Part shown: in pieces, positions 16,480 through 24,904 of the stretch
Layout of the letters: every line of letters starts with the position of its first letter
Position numbering within the stretch: position 1 is the stretch's first letter
Assembly: GCA_002731945.1 (NCBI GenBank)
Contig: PCCF01000024.1
Location: forward strand, 1 to 42,609
Direction of reading: 5' to 3'
Source of the DNA: Rhodobiaceae bacterium
GTDB lineage: Bacteria > Pseudomonadota > Alphaproteobacteria > MED-G09
DNA: 42,609 bases
Notes under the pieces: generated by a model
What the model saw: the letters and a program-made list of their open reading frames with translations, nothing else
Databases searched by the model: none
Told to the model about the DNA's origin: nothing
Program-made: the position numbers and the translations under genes

Positions 16480-17835
16480 ACCGCAAACAACATGGAAGAA
16501 TTGGTAGCTCTTTGCAAAAGGAGGGGATTTATTTTTCAAACCAATGAAATTTATGGCGGTCTTCAAGGATTGTATGATTACGGACCGCTTGGCGTGGAAC
16601 TTAAGAACAATTTAAAAACGTCTTGGTGGAGCTCGATGGTATATGAAAGGGACGATGTGGAGGGTTTGGATTCTTCTATCCTGACTCATCCTGACGTTCT
16701 TAAATATTCAGGGCACGAAGAAACTTTTACCGATCCACTAGTAGATTGTAAAGAATGTAAGTCAAGATCGCGTGCGGATCACATTGAGGATGGAAAATGC
16801 CCCTCTTGTGGTTCGAAAGACTTAACAGAACCAAGACCATTTAATCTGATGTTTAAGACTAATATTGGGCCAATAGATGATGGATCGAGTTTCGCTTATT
16901 TAAGACCAGAAACAGCCCAGCAGATTTTTACAAATCTTAAAAATGTTATTGATACGACCTCAAGAACTTTACCTTTTGGTGTTGCGCAGATCGGAAAGGC
17001 ATTCCGAAACGAGATTACCCCAAGGAACTTTATTTTTAGGGTAAGAGAATTTGAACAGATGGAGCTTGAATTTTTTGTAGAACCGGGAACTGATGAAGAG
17101 TGGCATGATCAATGGGTGAAAGACAGAGTAAATTGGTGGGAAAAACAAGGGATCAAGAAAAAGAATTTAGAACTAGTTGATATTCCGAAGGAAGATCTAT
17201 CTCATTATTCAAAGAAAACTGTTGATATCATGTATAGATTTCCACATGGACTTGAAGAGTTAGAAGGAGTTGCTAATAGAACAGATTTTGACATCGGTTC
17301 GCATACCAAAAATCAAAAAGATTTTGATATAAAAGCGAAGGTAAAGCAGAATTCTGATTCCGTTATTAAGCTGGCGGTTCAGGATAAAATCAACAATACA
17401 TGGACAATACCTTACGTGATCGAACCCTCTGCCGGAGTGGATAGAGGGTTCTTGGCCGTTCTTAATGAGGCTTACAAGACAGAGGATCTGGGTGATGGAA
17501 AACAAAGGACAGTGCTTTCCTTAAAGCCACATCTATCTCCTATTAAGGCTTCGGTTATACCTCTTAAAAGAAATAATAAAGATCTTGTTTCAACTGCCTT
17601 GAAAATTAAATCGTCCTTACAAGCCTTAGGGATGGGAAGGATATTATTTGATAATTCTGGAAATATTGGAAAGAGTTATAGGAGACATGATGAAGTGGGG
17701 ACACCAATTTGCCTCACGGTTGATTTTGAGACTCTTGAAGATCAGAAAGTCACTGCAAGAGATAGGGATACGATGGCTCAAGAACGGGTATCTATTTTAG
17801 ATCTGCCCAAATATATCAAAAAAATACTATTATAA
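16477..17835 (+). CDS. glyS: Glycyl-tRNA synthetase, homodimeric (alpha2) type
   Basis: This class II synthetase charges tRNA-Gly. Motif 2 [21 protein letters not shown] (177-197) and motif 3 [10 protein letters not shown] mark the catalytic core, and [23 protein letters not shown]-like residues near the N-terminus are specific to the alpha2 GlyRS of eukaryotes, archaea and some bacteria. A zinc-ribbon-like C91-x2-C94 and C108-x2-C111 pair follows. The anticodon domain ends the 452 residues. Many alphaproteobacteria use the unrelated alpha2beta2 GlyQ/GlyS at the ppdK locus instead. The start is GTG 16477, set by GGAG at 16467-16470; an ATG two bases earlier is followed at once by TGA. The PPDK-like gene follows after 1 bp. 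Confidence 0.95.
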   Translation: MTANNMEELVALCKRRGFIFQTNEIYGGLQGLYDYGPLGVELKNNLKTSWWSSMVYERDDVEGLDSSILTHPDVLKYSGHEETFTDPLVDCKECKSRSRADHIEDGKCPSCGSKDLTEPRPFNLMFKTNIGPIDDGSSFAYLRPETAQQIFTNLKNVIDTTSRTLPFGVAQIGKAFRNEITPRNFIFRVREFEQMELEFFVEPGTDEEWHDQWVKDRVNWWEKQGIKKKNLELVDIPKEDLSHYSKKTVDIMYRFPHGLEELEGVANRTDFDIGSHTKNQKDFDIKAKVKQNSDSVIKLAVQDKINNTWTIPYVIEPSAGVDRGFLAVLNEAYKTEDLGDGKQRTVLSLKPHLSPIKASVIPLKRNNKDLVSTALKIKSSLQALGMGRILFDNSGNIGKSYRRHDEVGTPICLTVDFETLEDQKVTARDRDTMAQERVSILDLPKYIKKILL

Positions 17836-17836
17836 T

Positions 17837-19522
17837 ATGAGAAGGTGGATACATTCATTCGATAAGAAAATAGAGGATGTTGTTTCTGATCGAAGATTGA
17901 TCGGAAACAAAGGTTTGAATCTTTGCTTGATGAAACAAATGGGTCTACCAGTGCCGTCTGGTTTTGTTATTACTTCTGAGGCTTTTGATTATAGGGAAAA
18001 GAACAAAGCTTTGCCCAAAGAATTTTTCGATGAACTAAAGGATAATCTCTCCAATATAGAAAAAGCACTTAATCTAAAATTTGGAGATCCAAATAATCCT
18101 CTTATTTTATCAATTCGGTCCGGTTCACAATATTCCATGCCAGGCATGTTGGATACGATATTAAATATTGGTTTAAACAAAAAAGTTGTTGATAAAATTT
18201 CACAAAACGATCAATCGATTTTCGCTTTAGATACATGGAGAAGATTTTTGCAGATGTATTCCCATGTAGTTTTTAAAATTGAACACTATTTTTTCGATGA
18301 AATTTTAGAAAGCTATCTTTTGGGGGCAGGCTTATCTTCCACTAGTCAACTTGATGCGGAAGATTTTGAGGAGATCTGTGCCCAATATTTGTCATTAATA
18401 GAAGAAAAAAATGAAAAACCCTTTTCAGAAAATGTAAATGATCAATTAGTTAATGGCATCTATGCCGTTATGGATTCTTGGAAAAACGAAAGAGCAGTAG
18501 CCTTTAGGAAATTAAACAATATTCCTGATGAAGCAGGAATTGCAGTTAATATACAAAAGATGGTTTTTGGAAACCTCAATGAGAAAAGTGCCTCAGGGGT
18601 TTTGTTTTCAAGGAATCCTGATAATGGAGAGAAAGTGGTTAAGGGTGAATATATTTTATGTTCTCAAGGAGAAGATGTAGTTTCAGGATTTTTTACCCCA
18701 CAAAGTATTAATAAAAAATACAAAAACGAGTATTCGGATTCAGATACCTTAGAAGAGAAATTCCCTTCTATTTATGAAGAGCTATTAAATATTTCTATTA
18801 AGTTAGAAAATTATTTTCGTAATGTTCAGGATATAGAATTTACTATAGAATCTGGAAATCTCTGGATTCTTCAATCAAGAAATGCCGAAACCAATCTCGA
18901 AGCTTCCCTCAATATTACAAGAGATATGGTAAAAGAAGGGTTAATCGAAAAAAAACATGCCATTGCATCCACTGATCCTGACACCATTAAGAGATCTCTT
19001 ACACCTATCTTGGATGACAGCTTTAACAACCTTATTTTATCTTCCGGTCTACCCGCATCACCTGGTGTAATATCTGGAAAAATAGCCTTTGATTCAGAGG
19101 GAATTGATAGAATACAAGGTCAAGGTGGAAAAAGTATTTTGGTTCTGGTTGCAACTAACACTAAAGATATTAAAGCTATGCATAATACTGACGGTATACT
19201 TACATCACATGGTGGATTAACAAGCCATGCGGCAGTTGTAGCTCGTGGTTTAGGTAAGACCTGTATTACAGGTGCTCGGGAAATAATTGTAGATGTTGAA
19301 GAAAGAAAAGTTATTATTAACGAAGAAATTTTCCATGAGGACGACATATTAACTATTAACGGGCATACGGGGGATATTATAAAAGGTGTAGCCAGGACTA
19401 AATCACAAGATCCTCCTGATGCTCTTAAAGATATTCTGGGTTGGTGTGAAGAAATCGTTGAAGATAAACACGATGATCCCATAACTCTCCTTGAAAAAGC
19501 TAAAGCAATAATAAAGAATTAG
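17837..19522 (+). CDS. Truncated pyruvate phosphate dikinase homologue lacking the PEP/pyruvate-binding barrel
   Basis: Full PPDK (about 880 residues) interconverts pyruvate, ATP and Pi with PEP, AMP and PPi. This 561-residue protein contains the ATP-grasp domain (about 1-350: GNKGLNLCLMKQMGLPVPSGF, IRSGSQYSMPGMLDT, and the ATP-site E334, Q346, R348 in DIEFTIESGNLWILQSRN). It also has the swivelling phosphohistidine domain (about 400-520) with catalytic H464 in GGLTSHAAVVARGLGK, close to the family's usual position near 455. It then stops: LGWCEEIVEDKHDD (534-547) resembles the first turn of the C-terminal barrel, and nothing more follows. A convergent gene begins 6 bp downstream, so no remnant remains. 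It could make phosphohistidine but not bind pyruvate. The acceptor is unknown. It is translationally close to glyS (1 bp). Confidence 0.9.
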   Translation: MRRWIHSFDKKIEDVVSDRRLIGNKGLNLCLMKQMGLPVPSGFVITSEAFDYREKNKALPKEFFDELKDNLSNIEKALNLKFGDPNNPLILSIRSGSQYSMPGMLDTILNIGLNKKVVDKISQNDQSIFALDTWRRFLQMYSHVVFKIEHYFFDEILESYLLGAGLSSTSQLDAEDFEEICAQYLSLIEEKNEKPFSENVNDQLVNGIYAVMDSWKNERAVAFRKLNNIPDEAGIAVNIQKMVFGNLNEKSASGVLFSRNPDNGEKVVKGEYILCSQGEDVVSGFFTPQSINKKYKNEYSDSDTLEEKFPSIYEELLNISIKLENYFRNVQDIEFTIESGNLWILQSRNAETNLEASLNITRDMVKEGLIEKKHAIASTDPDTIKRSLTPILDDSFNNLILSSGLPASPGVISGKIAFDSEGIDRIQGQGGKSILVLVATNTKDIKAMHNTDGILTSHGGLTSHAAVVARGLGKTCITGAREIIVDVEERKVIINEEIFHEDDILTINGHTGDIIKGVARTKSQDPPDALKDILGWCEEIVEDKHDDPITLLEKAKAIIKN

Positions 19523-19528
19523 ATATAT

Positions 19529-20329
19529 TTACTCTATTGGCATTTTCATAGGACCCGTGTTCATTAGATCATCTCTGGTATTTATTGGATCTTTTACGAC
19601 TGACATTTCAAGTTCTTCCAGATCTTCCGGGACATACCAGTGTATGCGATTTTCATAGTAGGCTCGCAAAGCCGTTTTTGCGATTTCTCCTGCTGGAATT
19701 AACCTCCACATTCCTTCCTTGGGTAAGTTTATTCTTATTTCTTCTCCAATAAGAGGTGTATCAATAACTCCGGGCAAAATATCAGAAACTCTTGTATCAA
19801 ATCGTGAAAATTCAGCCGAAAGCGATTCTGTTAGTCCTTTAACCGCGTGTTTTGAGGCCGAATATACCGATGTCATAGGTAGACCTATAACTGCTGTCGA
19901 GGAAGCGGTATTCAAACATAAAGAATTTGGTGTATTTTTTAAAAGTTGAATAGCTGAGTAAATGCCATTAATTACACCTATGAAATTAATGTTTATAACC
20001 TTTAGATGGCTTTCGTATGGTTGATCTTCAAAAAATCCTCCCTCTGCAATGCCGGCATTATTAAACAGAATATCCAGCTTTCCATCGGTACACGATGAGA
20101 AATTTGCTACACATTTTTCGAAATCATTCTTGTTAGTCACATCTAGATTCTTATAAACAATTTCATTATCCCCTAGTTCATCAGAAAGTTTTTCTAAATT
20201 TTCTTCATTGATATCGTAGCAACCTACAAACCAACCTTCTTTTTTAAACAACTTAACCGTTTCTTTACCCATGCCGCTGGCGGCACCAGTTATAAATATT
20301 GATTTTTTATCCATTTTATTTCCAGTCAT
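19529..20329 (-). CDS. Short-chain dehydrogenase/reductase
   Basis: A classical SDR of 266 residues: NAD(P)-binding TGAASGMGKE near the N-terminus, NNAG in LDILFNNAGIAEGG, catalytic Ser in NTASSTAV and YSASK (Tyr and Lys). An acidic residue after the second strand (CYDINEENL) suggests NAD preference. The C-terminal end is unusual in reading LEELEMSVVKDPINTRDD. The substrate is unknown; the neighbours are nadC and the PPDK homologue. The start may be ATG 20329 or ATG 20314 (MDKKSIFITG), the second having GGA six bases upstream and looking more like the family. Confidence 0.88.
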   Translation of the reverse strand: MTGNKMDKKSIFITGAASGMGKETVKLFKKEGWFVGCYDINEENLEKLSDELGDNEIVYKNLDVTNKNDFEKCVANFSSCTDGKLDILFNNAGIAEGGFFEDQPYESHLKVININFIGVINGIYSAIQLLKNTPNSLCLNTASSTAVIGLPMTSVYSASKHAVKGLTESLSAEFSRFDTRVSDILPGVIDTPLIGEEIRINLPKEGMWRLIPAGEIAKTALRAYYENRIHWYVPEDLEELEMSVVKDPINTRDDLMNTGPMKMPIE

Positions 20330-20332
20330 TAT

Positions 20333-21184
20333 TCATTGCTTCAAATCTAGACCAAAATCAAGAGAAGGGGAAGAATGTGTTAGCCAGCCAGAAGAAATAA
20401 AATCCACTCCAGTCATAGCGATGTCTAAGACATTTTCGATATTAACGCTTCCTGATGCCTCTAACAGAACTTTATCACTGTTGATCTCAACCGCTTTTTT
20501 TAGTTCAGATGTACTAAAATTATCTAGCAAAATTATGTCAGGATTATTCTCAAGTGCTTCTTGAAATTGATCGATGTTGTCTACCTCCACCTCAATTTTT
20601 AGAGATTTATCAGAGCTCTTTTTTGCTTTTTTAATTGCTTCTTTAATAGATCCTGACAGGGCTATATGATTATCTTTAATAAGAATTCCATCAAAAAGGC
20701 CAAAACGATGGTTTTTTCCACCACCGGAAAGAACTGCAAATTTCTCAAAAACCCTAAGGTTAGGAGTTGTTTTACGAGTACACATGATTTTTGTATTGGT
20801 ATTTTTTATTTTCTTTGCCATTAACGAGGTTGCGCTTGCTATTCCTGACATATGAGATAAAAAATTAAGGGCAGTTCTTTCAGCGGTTAGTATTGATATT
20901 GAATTGCCTTGAATTTTTGCTAAAATATCATCAATCTTAACTTCATCGCCTTCTTTTTTGAATTTTTCAAAAGCAATTTTTTTGTCTACTAGACGGAACA
21001 CTGTTTCCGCTAAATATAGACCAGAAATTACACCCTCTTGTCTTGATTTAATTTCGAACTCAGATCTATTGGAATCATCCAGAATCAAATTGCTAGTGAT
21101 ATCACCTATGATACCGATATCTTCTTTGAGAGCTTCTTTTACTGTCCGTTCAGTTAAGGTTTTGTCCGGTAATTCGAAACTCAT
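20333..21184 (-). CDS. nadC: Nicotinate-nucleotide pyrophosphorylase (carboxylating)
   Basis: NadC (quinolinate phosphoribosyltransferase) turns quinolinate and PRPP into nicotinate mononucleotide in NAD synthesis. Typical motifs are AERTALNFLSHMSGIAS, CTRKTTPNLRVFEKFAVLSGGGKNHR (cut here into family-conserved parts CTRKTTP and GGGKNHR), DGILIKDNH, and DIILLDNFS. The C-terminal SGSVNIENVLDIAMTGVDFIS closes the barrel. It has 283 residues. The start overlaps the stop of nadA by 4 bp (ATGA), so the two are translationally coupled. nadB is not between or beside them. Confidence 0.96.
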   Translation of the reverse strand: MSFELPDKTLTERTVKEALKEDIGIIGDITSNLILDDSNRSEFEIKSRQEGVISGLYLAETVFRLVDKKIAFEKFKKEGDEVKIDDILAKIQGNSISILTAERTALNFLSHMSGIASATSLMAKKIKNTNTKIMCTRKTTPNLRVFEKFAVLSGGGKNHRFGLFDGILIKDNHIALSGSIKEAIKKAKKSSDKSLKIEVEVDNIDQFQEALENNPDIILLDNFSTSELKKAVEINSDKVLLEASGSVNIENVLDIAMTGVDFISSGWLTHSSPSLDFGLDLKQ

Positions 21185-22239
21185 AGATTTATCATGTTAT
21201 TAACGGATTGTAGGGCCCTTTCAGCTGTGTCTTTGTCTATATTTATTTCATATTGTTTATTCCAAAGAGATTCTAAGATATTTTCTAAAGTAATTTGTTT
21301 CATGTGAGGGCACAAATTACATGGCCTAACGAAGTCTACATTGGGGTTTTCTATAGAAACATTATCGCTCATTGAGCATTCTGTGACCATCAAAACCTTC
21401 TCGGGCTGATTTTTTCTAACCCAATTGATCATAGTGGAAGTTGATCCAGAAAAATCTGACTCCGCTATTACGCTTGGAGAGCATTCCGGATGAGCTATTA
21501 CCTGAACGCCCGGTTCATTTATTCTAAACTCACGAATTTCCTCTGGAGTGAATTCTTCATGCACCTCACATCTTCCTTTCCAAAGAATAATCTCTTTTTT
21601 GGTTTCTTTAGCTACGTTTAAAGCTAAATATTCATCAGGGATGAAAATTATTTTTTTTGAATCAAAGGAATTGACAATATCCGCGGCATTTGAGGATGTA
21701 CAACAGATGTCCGATTCAGCTTTAACCTCTGCAGAGGTATTCACATAGGTTACAACTGGTATACCGGGATTGTCTTCTTTTAACTTTCTAACATTCTTGC
21801 CTGTAATTGAGGAGGCAAGAGAACAGCCAGCTTGAAGGCTAGGAATTAAAACCATCTTGTCCATATTTAGTAATTTTGATGTTTCAGCCATAAAATGAAC
21901 ACCGCATTGTAAAATAATATTGCTTTCAACTTTAGAAGCTTCTTTAGCTAATTGTAATGAGTCTCCTCTTACATCGCTAATACAATGGAATATTTCAGGT
22001 GTTTGATAATTATGGGCAAGAATTGCTGCATTCATTTCCTTCTTAAGTATATTTATAGCTTCTATATATGGAGCGAAGAATGGCCACTCAATTTCAGGAA
22101 CGACTCTCGATACTTTCTCGTAGAGATGCCGAGATGTGCTCTCAAGTTCTGACGACCAACTGATATTCATTTTTTCTAAGACCTGATCGGCAGTTATACT
22201 AGTAGAATTGTTGTTTAATTTTTTATCCATATTTGCCAC
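21181..22239 (-). CDS. nadA: Quinolinate synthase
   Basis: NadA condenses iminoaspartate with dihydroxyacetone phosphate to quinolinate, with a 4Fe-4S cluster. The three cluster cysteines fit C139 (LQAGCSLAS), C253 (HPECSPSV) and C310 (CNLCPHMK), counting from GTG 22239. Other motifs are AHNYQTPEI, GDSLQLAKEA and FMAETSKLLN. The start could be GTG 22239 (352 residues) or ATG 22230 (349 residues); neither has a strong ribosome binding site. The iminoaspartate source (NadB or an aspartate dehydrogenase) is not in the window. Confidence 0.95.
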   Translation of the reverse strand: MANMDKKLNNNSTSITADQVLEKMNISWSSELESTSRHLYEKVSRVVPEIEWPFFAPYIEAINILKKEMNAAILAHNYQTPEIFHCISDVRGDSLQLAKEASKVESNIILQCGVHFMAETSKLLNMDKMVLIPSLQAGCSLASSITGKNVRKLKEDNPGIPVVTYVNTSAEVKAESDICCTSSNAADIVNSFDSKKIIFIPDEYLALNVAKETKKEIILWKGRCEVHEEFTPEEIREFRINEPGVQVIAHPECSPSVIAESDFSGSTSTMINWVRKNQPEKVLMVTECSMSDNVSIENPNVDFVRPCNLCPHMKQITLENILESLWNKQYEINIDKDTAERALQSVNNMINL

Positions 22240-22284
22240 GGTAAATAAATTAACCTTCTATCTATACAAAAAATACTATCAACT

Positions 22285-23406
22285 TCATTTTTTTTTCAGG
22301 ATTATATTACCTGCTGAGTAACCCGCACCGAATGAGCATAAAATTCCAATATCGCCAGATTCCAAGTCGGAATTAAATTGTGAAAATGCTATTATTGAGC
22401 CTGCAGAAGACGTGTTCGCGTAATCTTGTAATATATTAGGCTGTTCTTTAATATCAGGCCGCCTTCCTAATACTTTCTTCCCTATAAGATCATTCATGCT
22501 TTTGTTGGCTTGATGAAGCCACAATCTTCTGATTTCTTCTACTTCAATGTCCTCATCTTTTATGTGCTCAAGAATTAGTTGACTAACCATTGGAACGACC
22601 TCTTTAAAAACTTTTCTTCCTTCCTGTACAAACAAAAGATCTCTGTCTATTGGCTTCGTCTCTTTTGCCGAATTAAGAAAACCGAAATTATTTCTTATGT
22701 TATTTGAGAACTGAGTAATACATTTAGTAGATATGATTTCAAAAACATTTTTTGATAGGTTATTTTCTTGTTTTTCAAGAATGACTGCCGTACAAACATC
22801 TCCAAAAATAAAATGACAATCCCTATCTTTAAAATTCAGGTGTCCAGAACATATTTCTGGATCAACCACTAAAATACAATCTGCACTCCCAGATTTAATC
22901 ATGTCAGATGCGGCTTGTATCCCAAAAGTCGCAGACGAACAGGCAACATTCATATCAAATGCAAAACCATTAATTCCCAGTAAATTTTGAACCTCAATTG
23001 CTATTGCTGGGTAGGCTCTTTCAAGATTAGAACATGCGGTAATTACCGCGTCGATATCATTAGGAGTTTTATTTGCTTCCTTCATGGCTATTCTTGAGGC
23101 CTTGATTGACATCTCAGCCAGTATAGAAGGTTCATCATTAGTTCTTTTTCTAATTATTGGATGCATGATGTCTGGGTCTAATATTCCTGATTTATTGACC
23201 ACATATCTTTTTTTAATTCCTGATGCATTAAAAATGAATTCTTCATTAGAAGATTCAAGGAGATTTATTTCACCTGCATCAATTCTATCTTTATTTATTT
23301 TGTTAAATTTTTTTGCGTACGCATTATATGATTTAACGAGCTCGGCGTTGGTTATAGATTCTTCTGGTGTAAACACTCCTGTTCCACTTATTACTATGTT
23401 TCCCAA
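22285..23406 (-). CDS. Ketoacyl-ACP synthase III family protein, FabH2-like
   Basis: This thiolase-fold condensing enzyme has 373 residues, longer than the roughly 320 of FabH. The triad is C156 (NVACSSATFG), H298 (WLHQANKSMN) and N331 (YANTSSAGS). The inserts and family phrases (FDMNVACSSA, RDCHFIFGD, FVQEGRKVFKEVVPM) match my memory of the Pseudomonas PA3286/FabH2-like group, reported to shunt medium-chain acyl-CoA from beta-oxidation into fatty acid synthesis. The start is TTG 23406, supported by AAGGAG (23419-23414) seven bases away. It lies between tag and nadA and has no clear partner gene. The substrate here is inferred. Confidence 0.88.
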   Translation of the reverse strand: MGNIVISGTGVFTPEESITNAELVKSYNAYAKKFNKINKDRIDAGEINLLESSNEEFIFNASGIKKRYVVNKSGILDPDIMHPIIRKRTNDEPSILAEMSIKASRIAMKEANKTPNDIDAVITACSNLERAYPAIAIEVQNLLGINGFAFDMNVACSSATFGIQAASDMIKSGSADCILVVDPEICSGHLNFKDRDCHFIFGDVCTAVILEKQENNLSKNVFEIISTKCITQFSNNIRNNFGFLNSAKETKPIDRDLLFVQEGRKVFKEVVPMVSQLILEHIKDEDIEVEEIRRLWLHQANKSMNDLIGKKVLGRRPDIKEQPNILQDYANTSSAGSIIAFSQFNSDLESGDIGILCSFGAGYSAGNIILKKK

Positions 23407-23450
23407 GATTAATCTCCTTTAAAAAAATACTAACAGAAAATTCTTTTATG

Positions 23451-24032
23451 TTAAACTTTTTGGCATTCGAAATAACGCGGACAGGTAGTGATGTGATCAT
23501 TAACAATTCCAATCGCTTGCATAAATGCATACACGATTGTTGGACCACAAAATTTAAAACCTAATCTCTTAAATTCTTTTGAAATCGTAATTGAAAGTTC
23601 AGTCTGACTTTGTATATCCGATAAACTATTAACATGATTTATGATAGGTTTTCCATCAACAAAACACCAAAGAAAGTCAGAAAAACTACCATTTTTGGAG
23701 AAAATTTCATTGTATAATTTTGAATTGTTGATTGTTGCATTAATCTTTGTTCTACTTCTGATAATTCCTTTATTTTTTAAAAGTTTTTCGATGTCCATTA
23801 AGCTATAATCTGATATTTTTTTGGGATCAAAATTATCAAAAGCTTCCCTAAAATTCTCCCTCTTATTAAGGATTGTTATCCAGCTTAGACCTGCTTGAAA
23901 TCCTTCAAGAACAAACATTTCCCACAATTTTTTATCGTTATATTCAGAAAGCCCCCATTCGTTATCATGATAGATTTGATATTCCTTACTTGAATTGGAC
24001 CAACTGCAGTAACCTTCTCTAGGGTTGCTCAT
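23451..24032 (-). CDS. tag: DNA-3-methyladenine glycosylase I
   Basis: Tag excises 3-methyladenine from alkylated DNA. The zinc ligands match the family: C9 (GYCSW), H22 (YHDNEWG), H180 and C184 (DHITTCPRY), and the essential Glu is E43 in LEGFQAGLSW. The 193-residue length is typical. The ATG at 24032 directly follows the stop of ygfZ with no gap, so the two are probably co-translated. Confidence 0.95.
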   Translation of the reverse strand: MSNPREGYCSWSNSSKEYQIYHDNEWGLSEYNDKKLWEMFVLEGFQAGLSWITILNKRENFREAFDNFDPKKISDYSLMDIEKLLKNKGIIRSRTKINATINNSKLYNEIFSKNGSFSDFLWCFVDGKPIINHVNSLSDIQSQTELSITISKEFKRLGFKFCGPTIVYAFMQAIGIVNDHITTCPRYFECQKV

Positions 24033-24842
24033 TTATGAGTAACCTTGCGGATAACAAAATTCTATTTTACAGCTATCATTCCCAATAATTATTTTTTCTG
24101 ATTGAGAAATTAAGTCTTCTATAACTTCAATTCTTATTAAGGCAATACCAATATCATCAATGGTTTTAATAACAGTTCCTACTTTTTTCTCTATAAAAAT
24201 TATATCATCTTTGTTAGTTAATATATTTTCTGTCCTAAAAGGAAAAACTCTCTTCTTTGTTTTTCCTCTGCGTTGCATTCTTGAGGTAACTTCTTGACCA
24301 ACAAAACAGCCCTTATAAAAATCAATAGAATTACAGTAGTCTAAGTTCATTTCTATAGGAAAATATTCTCCTGATTTGATATCTTTTCCCTCCTCGACAA
24401 TACCGAGTGATAGTCTTTTCTTTTCGTATTTTTTCATTTTTTCTGAGGAAATGTTTTTGATTTGACCTACTCCTCTCCATCCTAATTCTTTATTTCTAGG
24501 GTCTGGTTGAAAATCTTTATAAGGCTTTTCCAAGCTCACAAAAACTGACAACTCATTTTCTTCTTCAATTAGAACTTTCGATTTCAATTTATATATGGAC
24601 AATTTTTTTAGAAACTCTTCTGTAGAGCTTTTATGGATATCAATTAAGAATTTATGATCCTTTTTAAAGACAATAAAATTATTCATAAGCTTACCTTGTG
24701 GGCTTAATAGAGCACCAGAAAGAGAGTTCTGATCTTGAAGATCTAGATTGCAAGTTACAATCGACTTTAAAAATTCTTCAGAATCTTCTCCTTGAATAGA
24801 GATAACAGACCGGTCTTTTAAATGTATAATCTTATTTTCCAT
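24033..24842 (-). CDS. ygfZ: Folate-dependent Fe-S cluster protein YgfZ
   Basis: YgfZ belongs to the GcvT-like family and uses tetrahydrofolate in repair or assembly of some iron-sulfur enzymes. Its signature KGCFVGQEVTSRMQRRG (K-G-C-x-x-G-Q-E) is intact, preceded by GEYFPIEMNLDYCNSIDFY, and the N-terminal half has the FLKSIVTCNL and LLSPQGKLMNNF segments. From ATG 24842 it has 269 residues; an upstream TTG (24869) would add nine. The gene is divergent from the dihydroorotase-like gene and abuts tag. Confidence 0.9.
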   Translation of the reverse strand: MENKIIHLKDRSVISIQGEDSEEFLKSIVTCNLDLQDQNSLSGALLSPQGKLMNNFIVFKKDHKFLIDIHKSSTEEFLKKLSIYKLKSKVLIEEENELSVFVSLEKPYKDFQPDPRNKELGWRGVGQIKNISSEKMKKYEKKRLSLGIVEEGKDIKSGEYFPIEMNLDYCNSIDFYKGCFVGQEVTSRMQRRGKTKKRVFPFRTENILTNKDDIIFIEKKVGTVIKTIDDIGIALIRIEVIEDLISQSEKIIIGNDSCKIEFCYPQGYS

Positions 24843-24878
24843 AAGGGTTTTAACTTTTTTAAGGTACAATATGATTAA

Positions 24879-24884
24879 TATAAT
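24879..24884 (+). promoter_or_regulatory. Candidate -10 box upstream of the dihydroorotase-like gene
   Basis: A perfect TATAAT (24879-24884) lies 21 bases before the ATG at 24905, within the short divergent region with ygfZ. I see no good -35 box 16-18 bases upstream, only a T-rich run, so confidence is limited in this AT-rich DNA. Confidence 0.3.
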
Positions 24885-24904
24885 TAATAAAGGTAAGCGT
24901 TACA

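Noticed and set aside
17837-19522. The PPDK-like protein as a rifampin phosphotransferase
   Set aside because: It follows PPDK in domain order, residue numbering (His at 464 against about 455) and in the residues just after the swivel domain; it lacks the RIF-binding middle domain.
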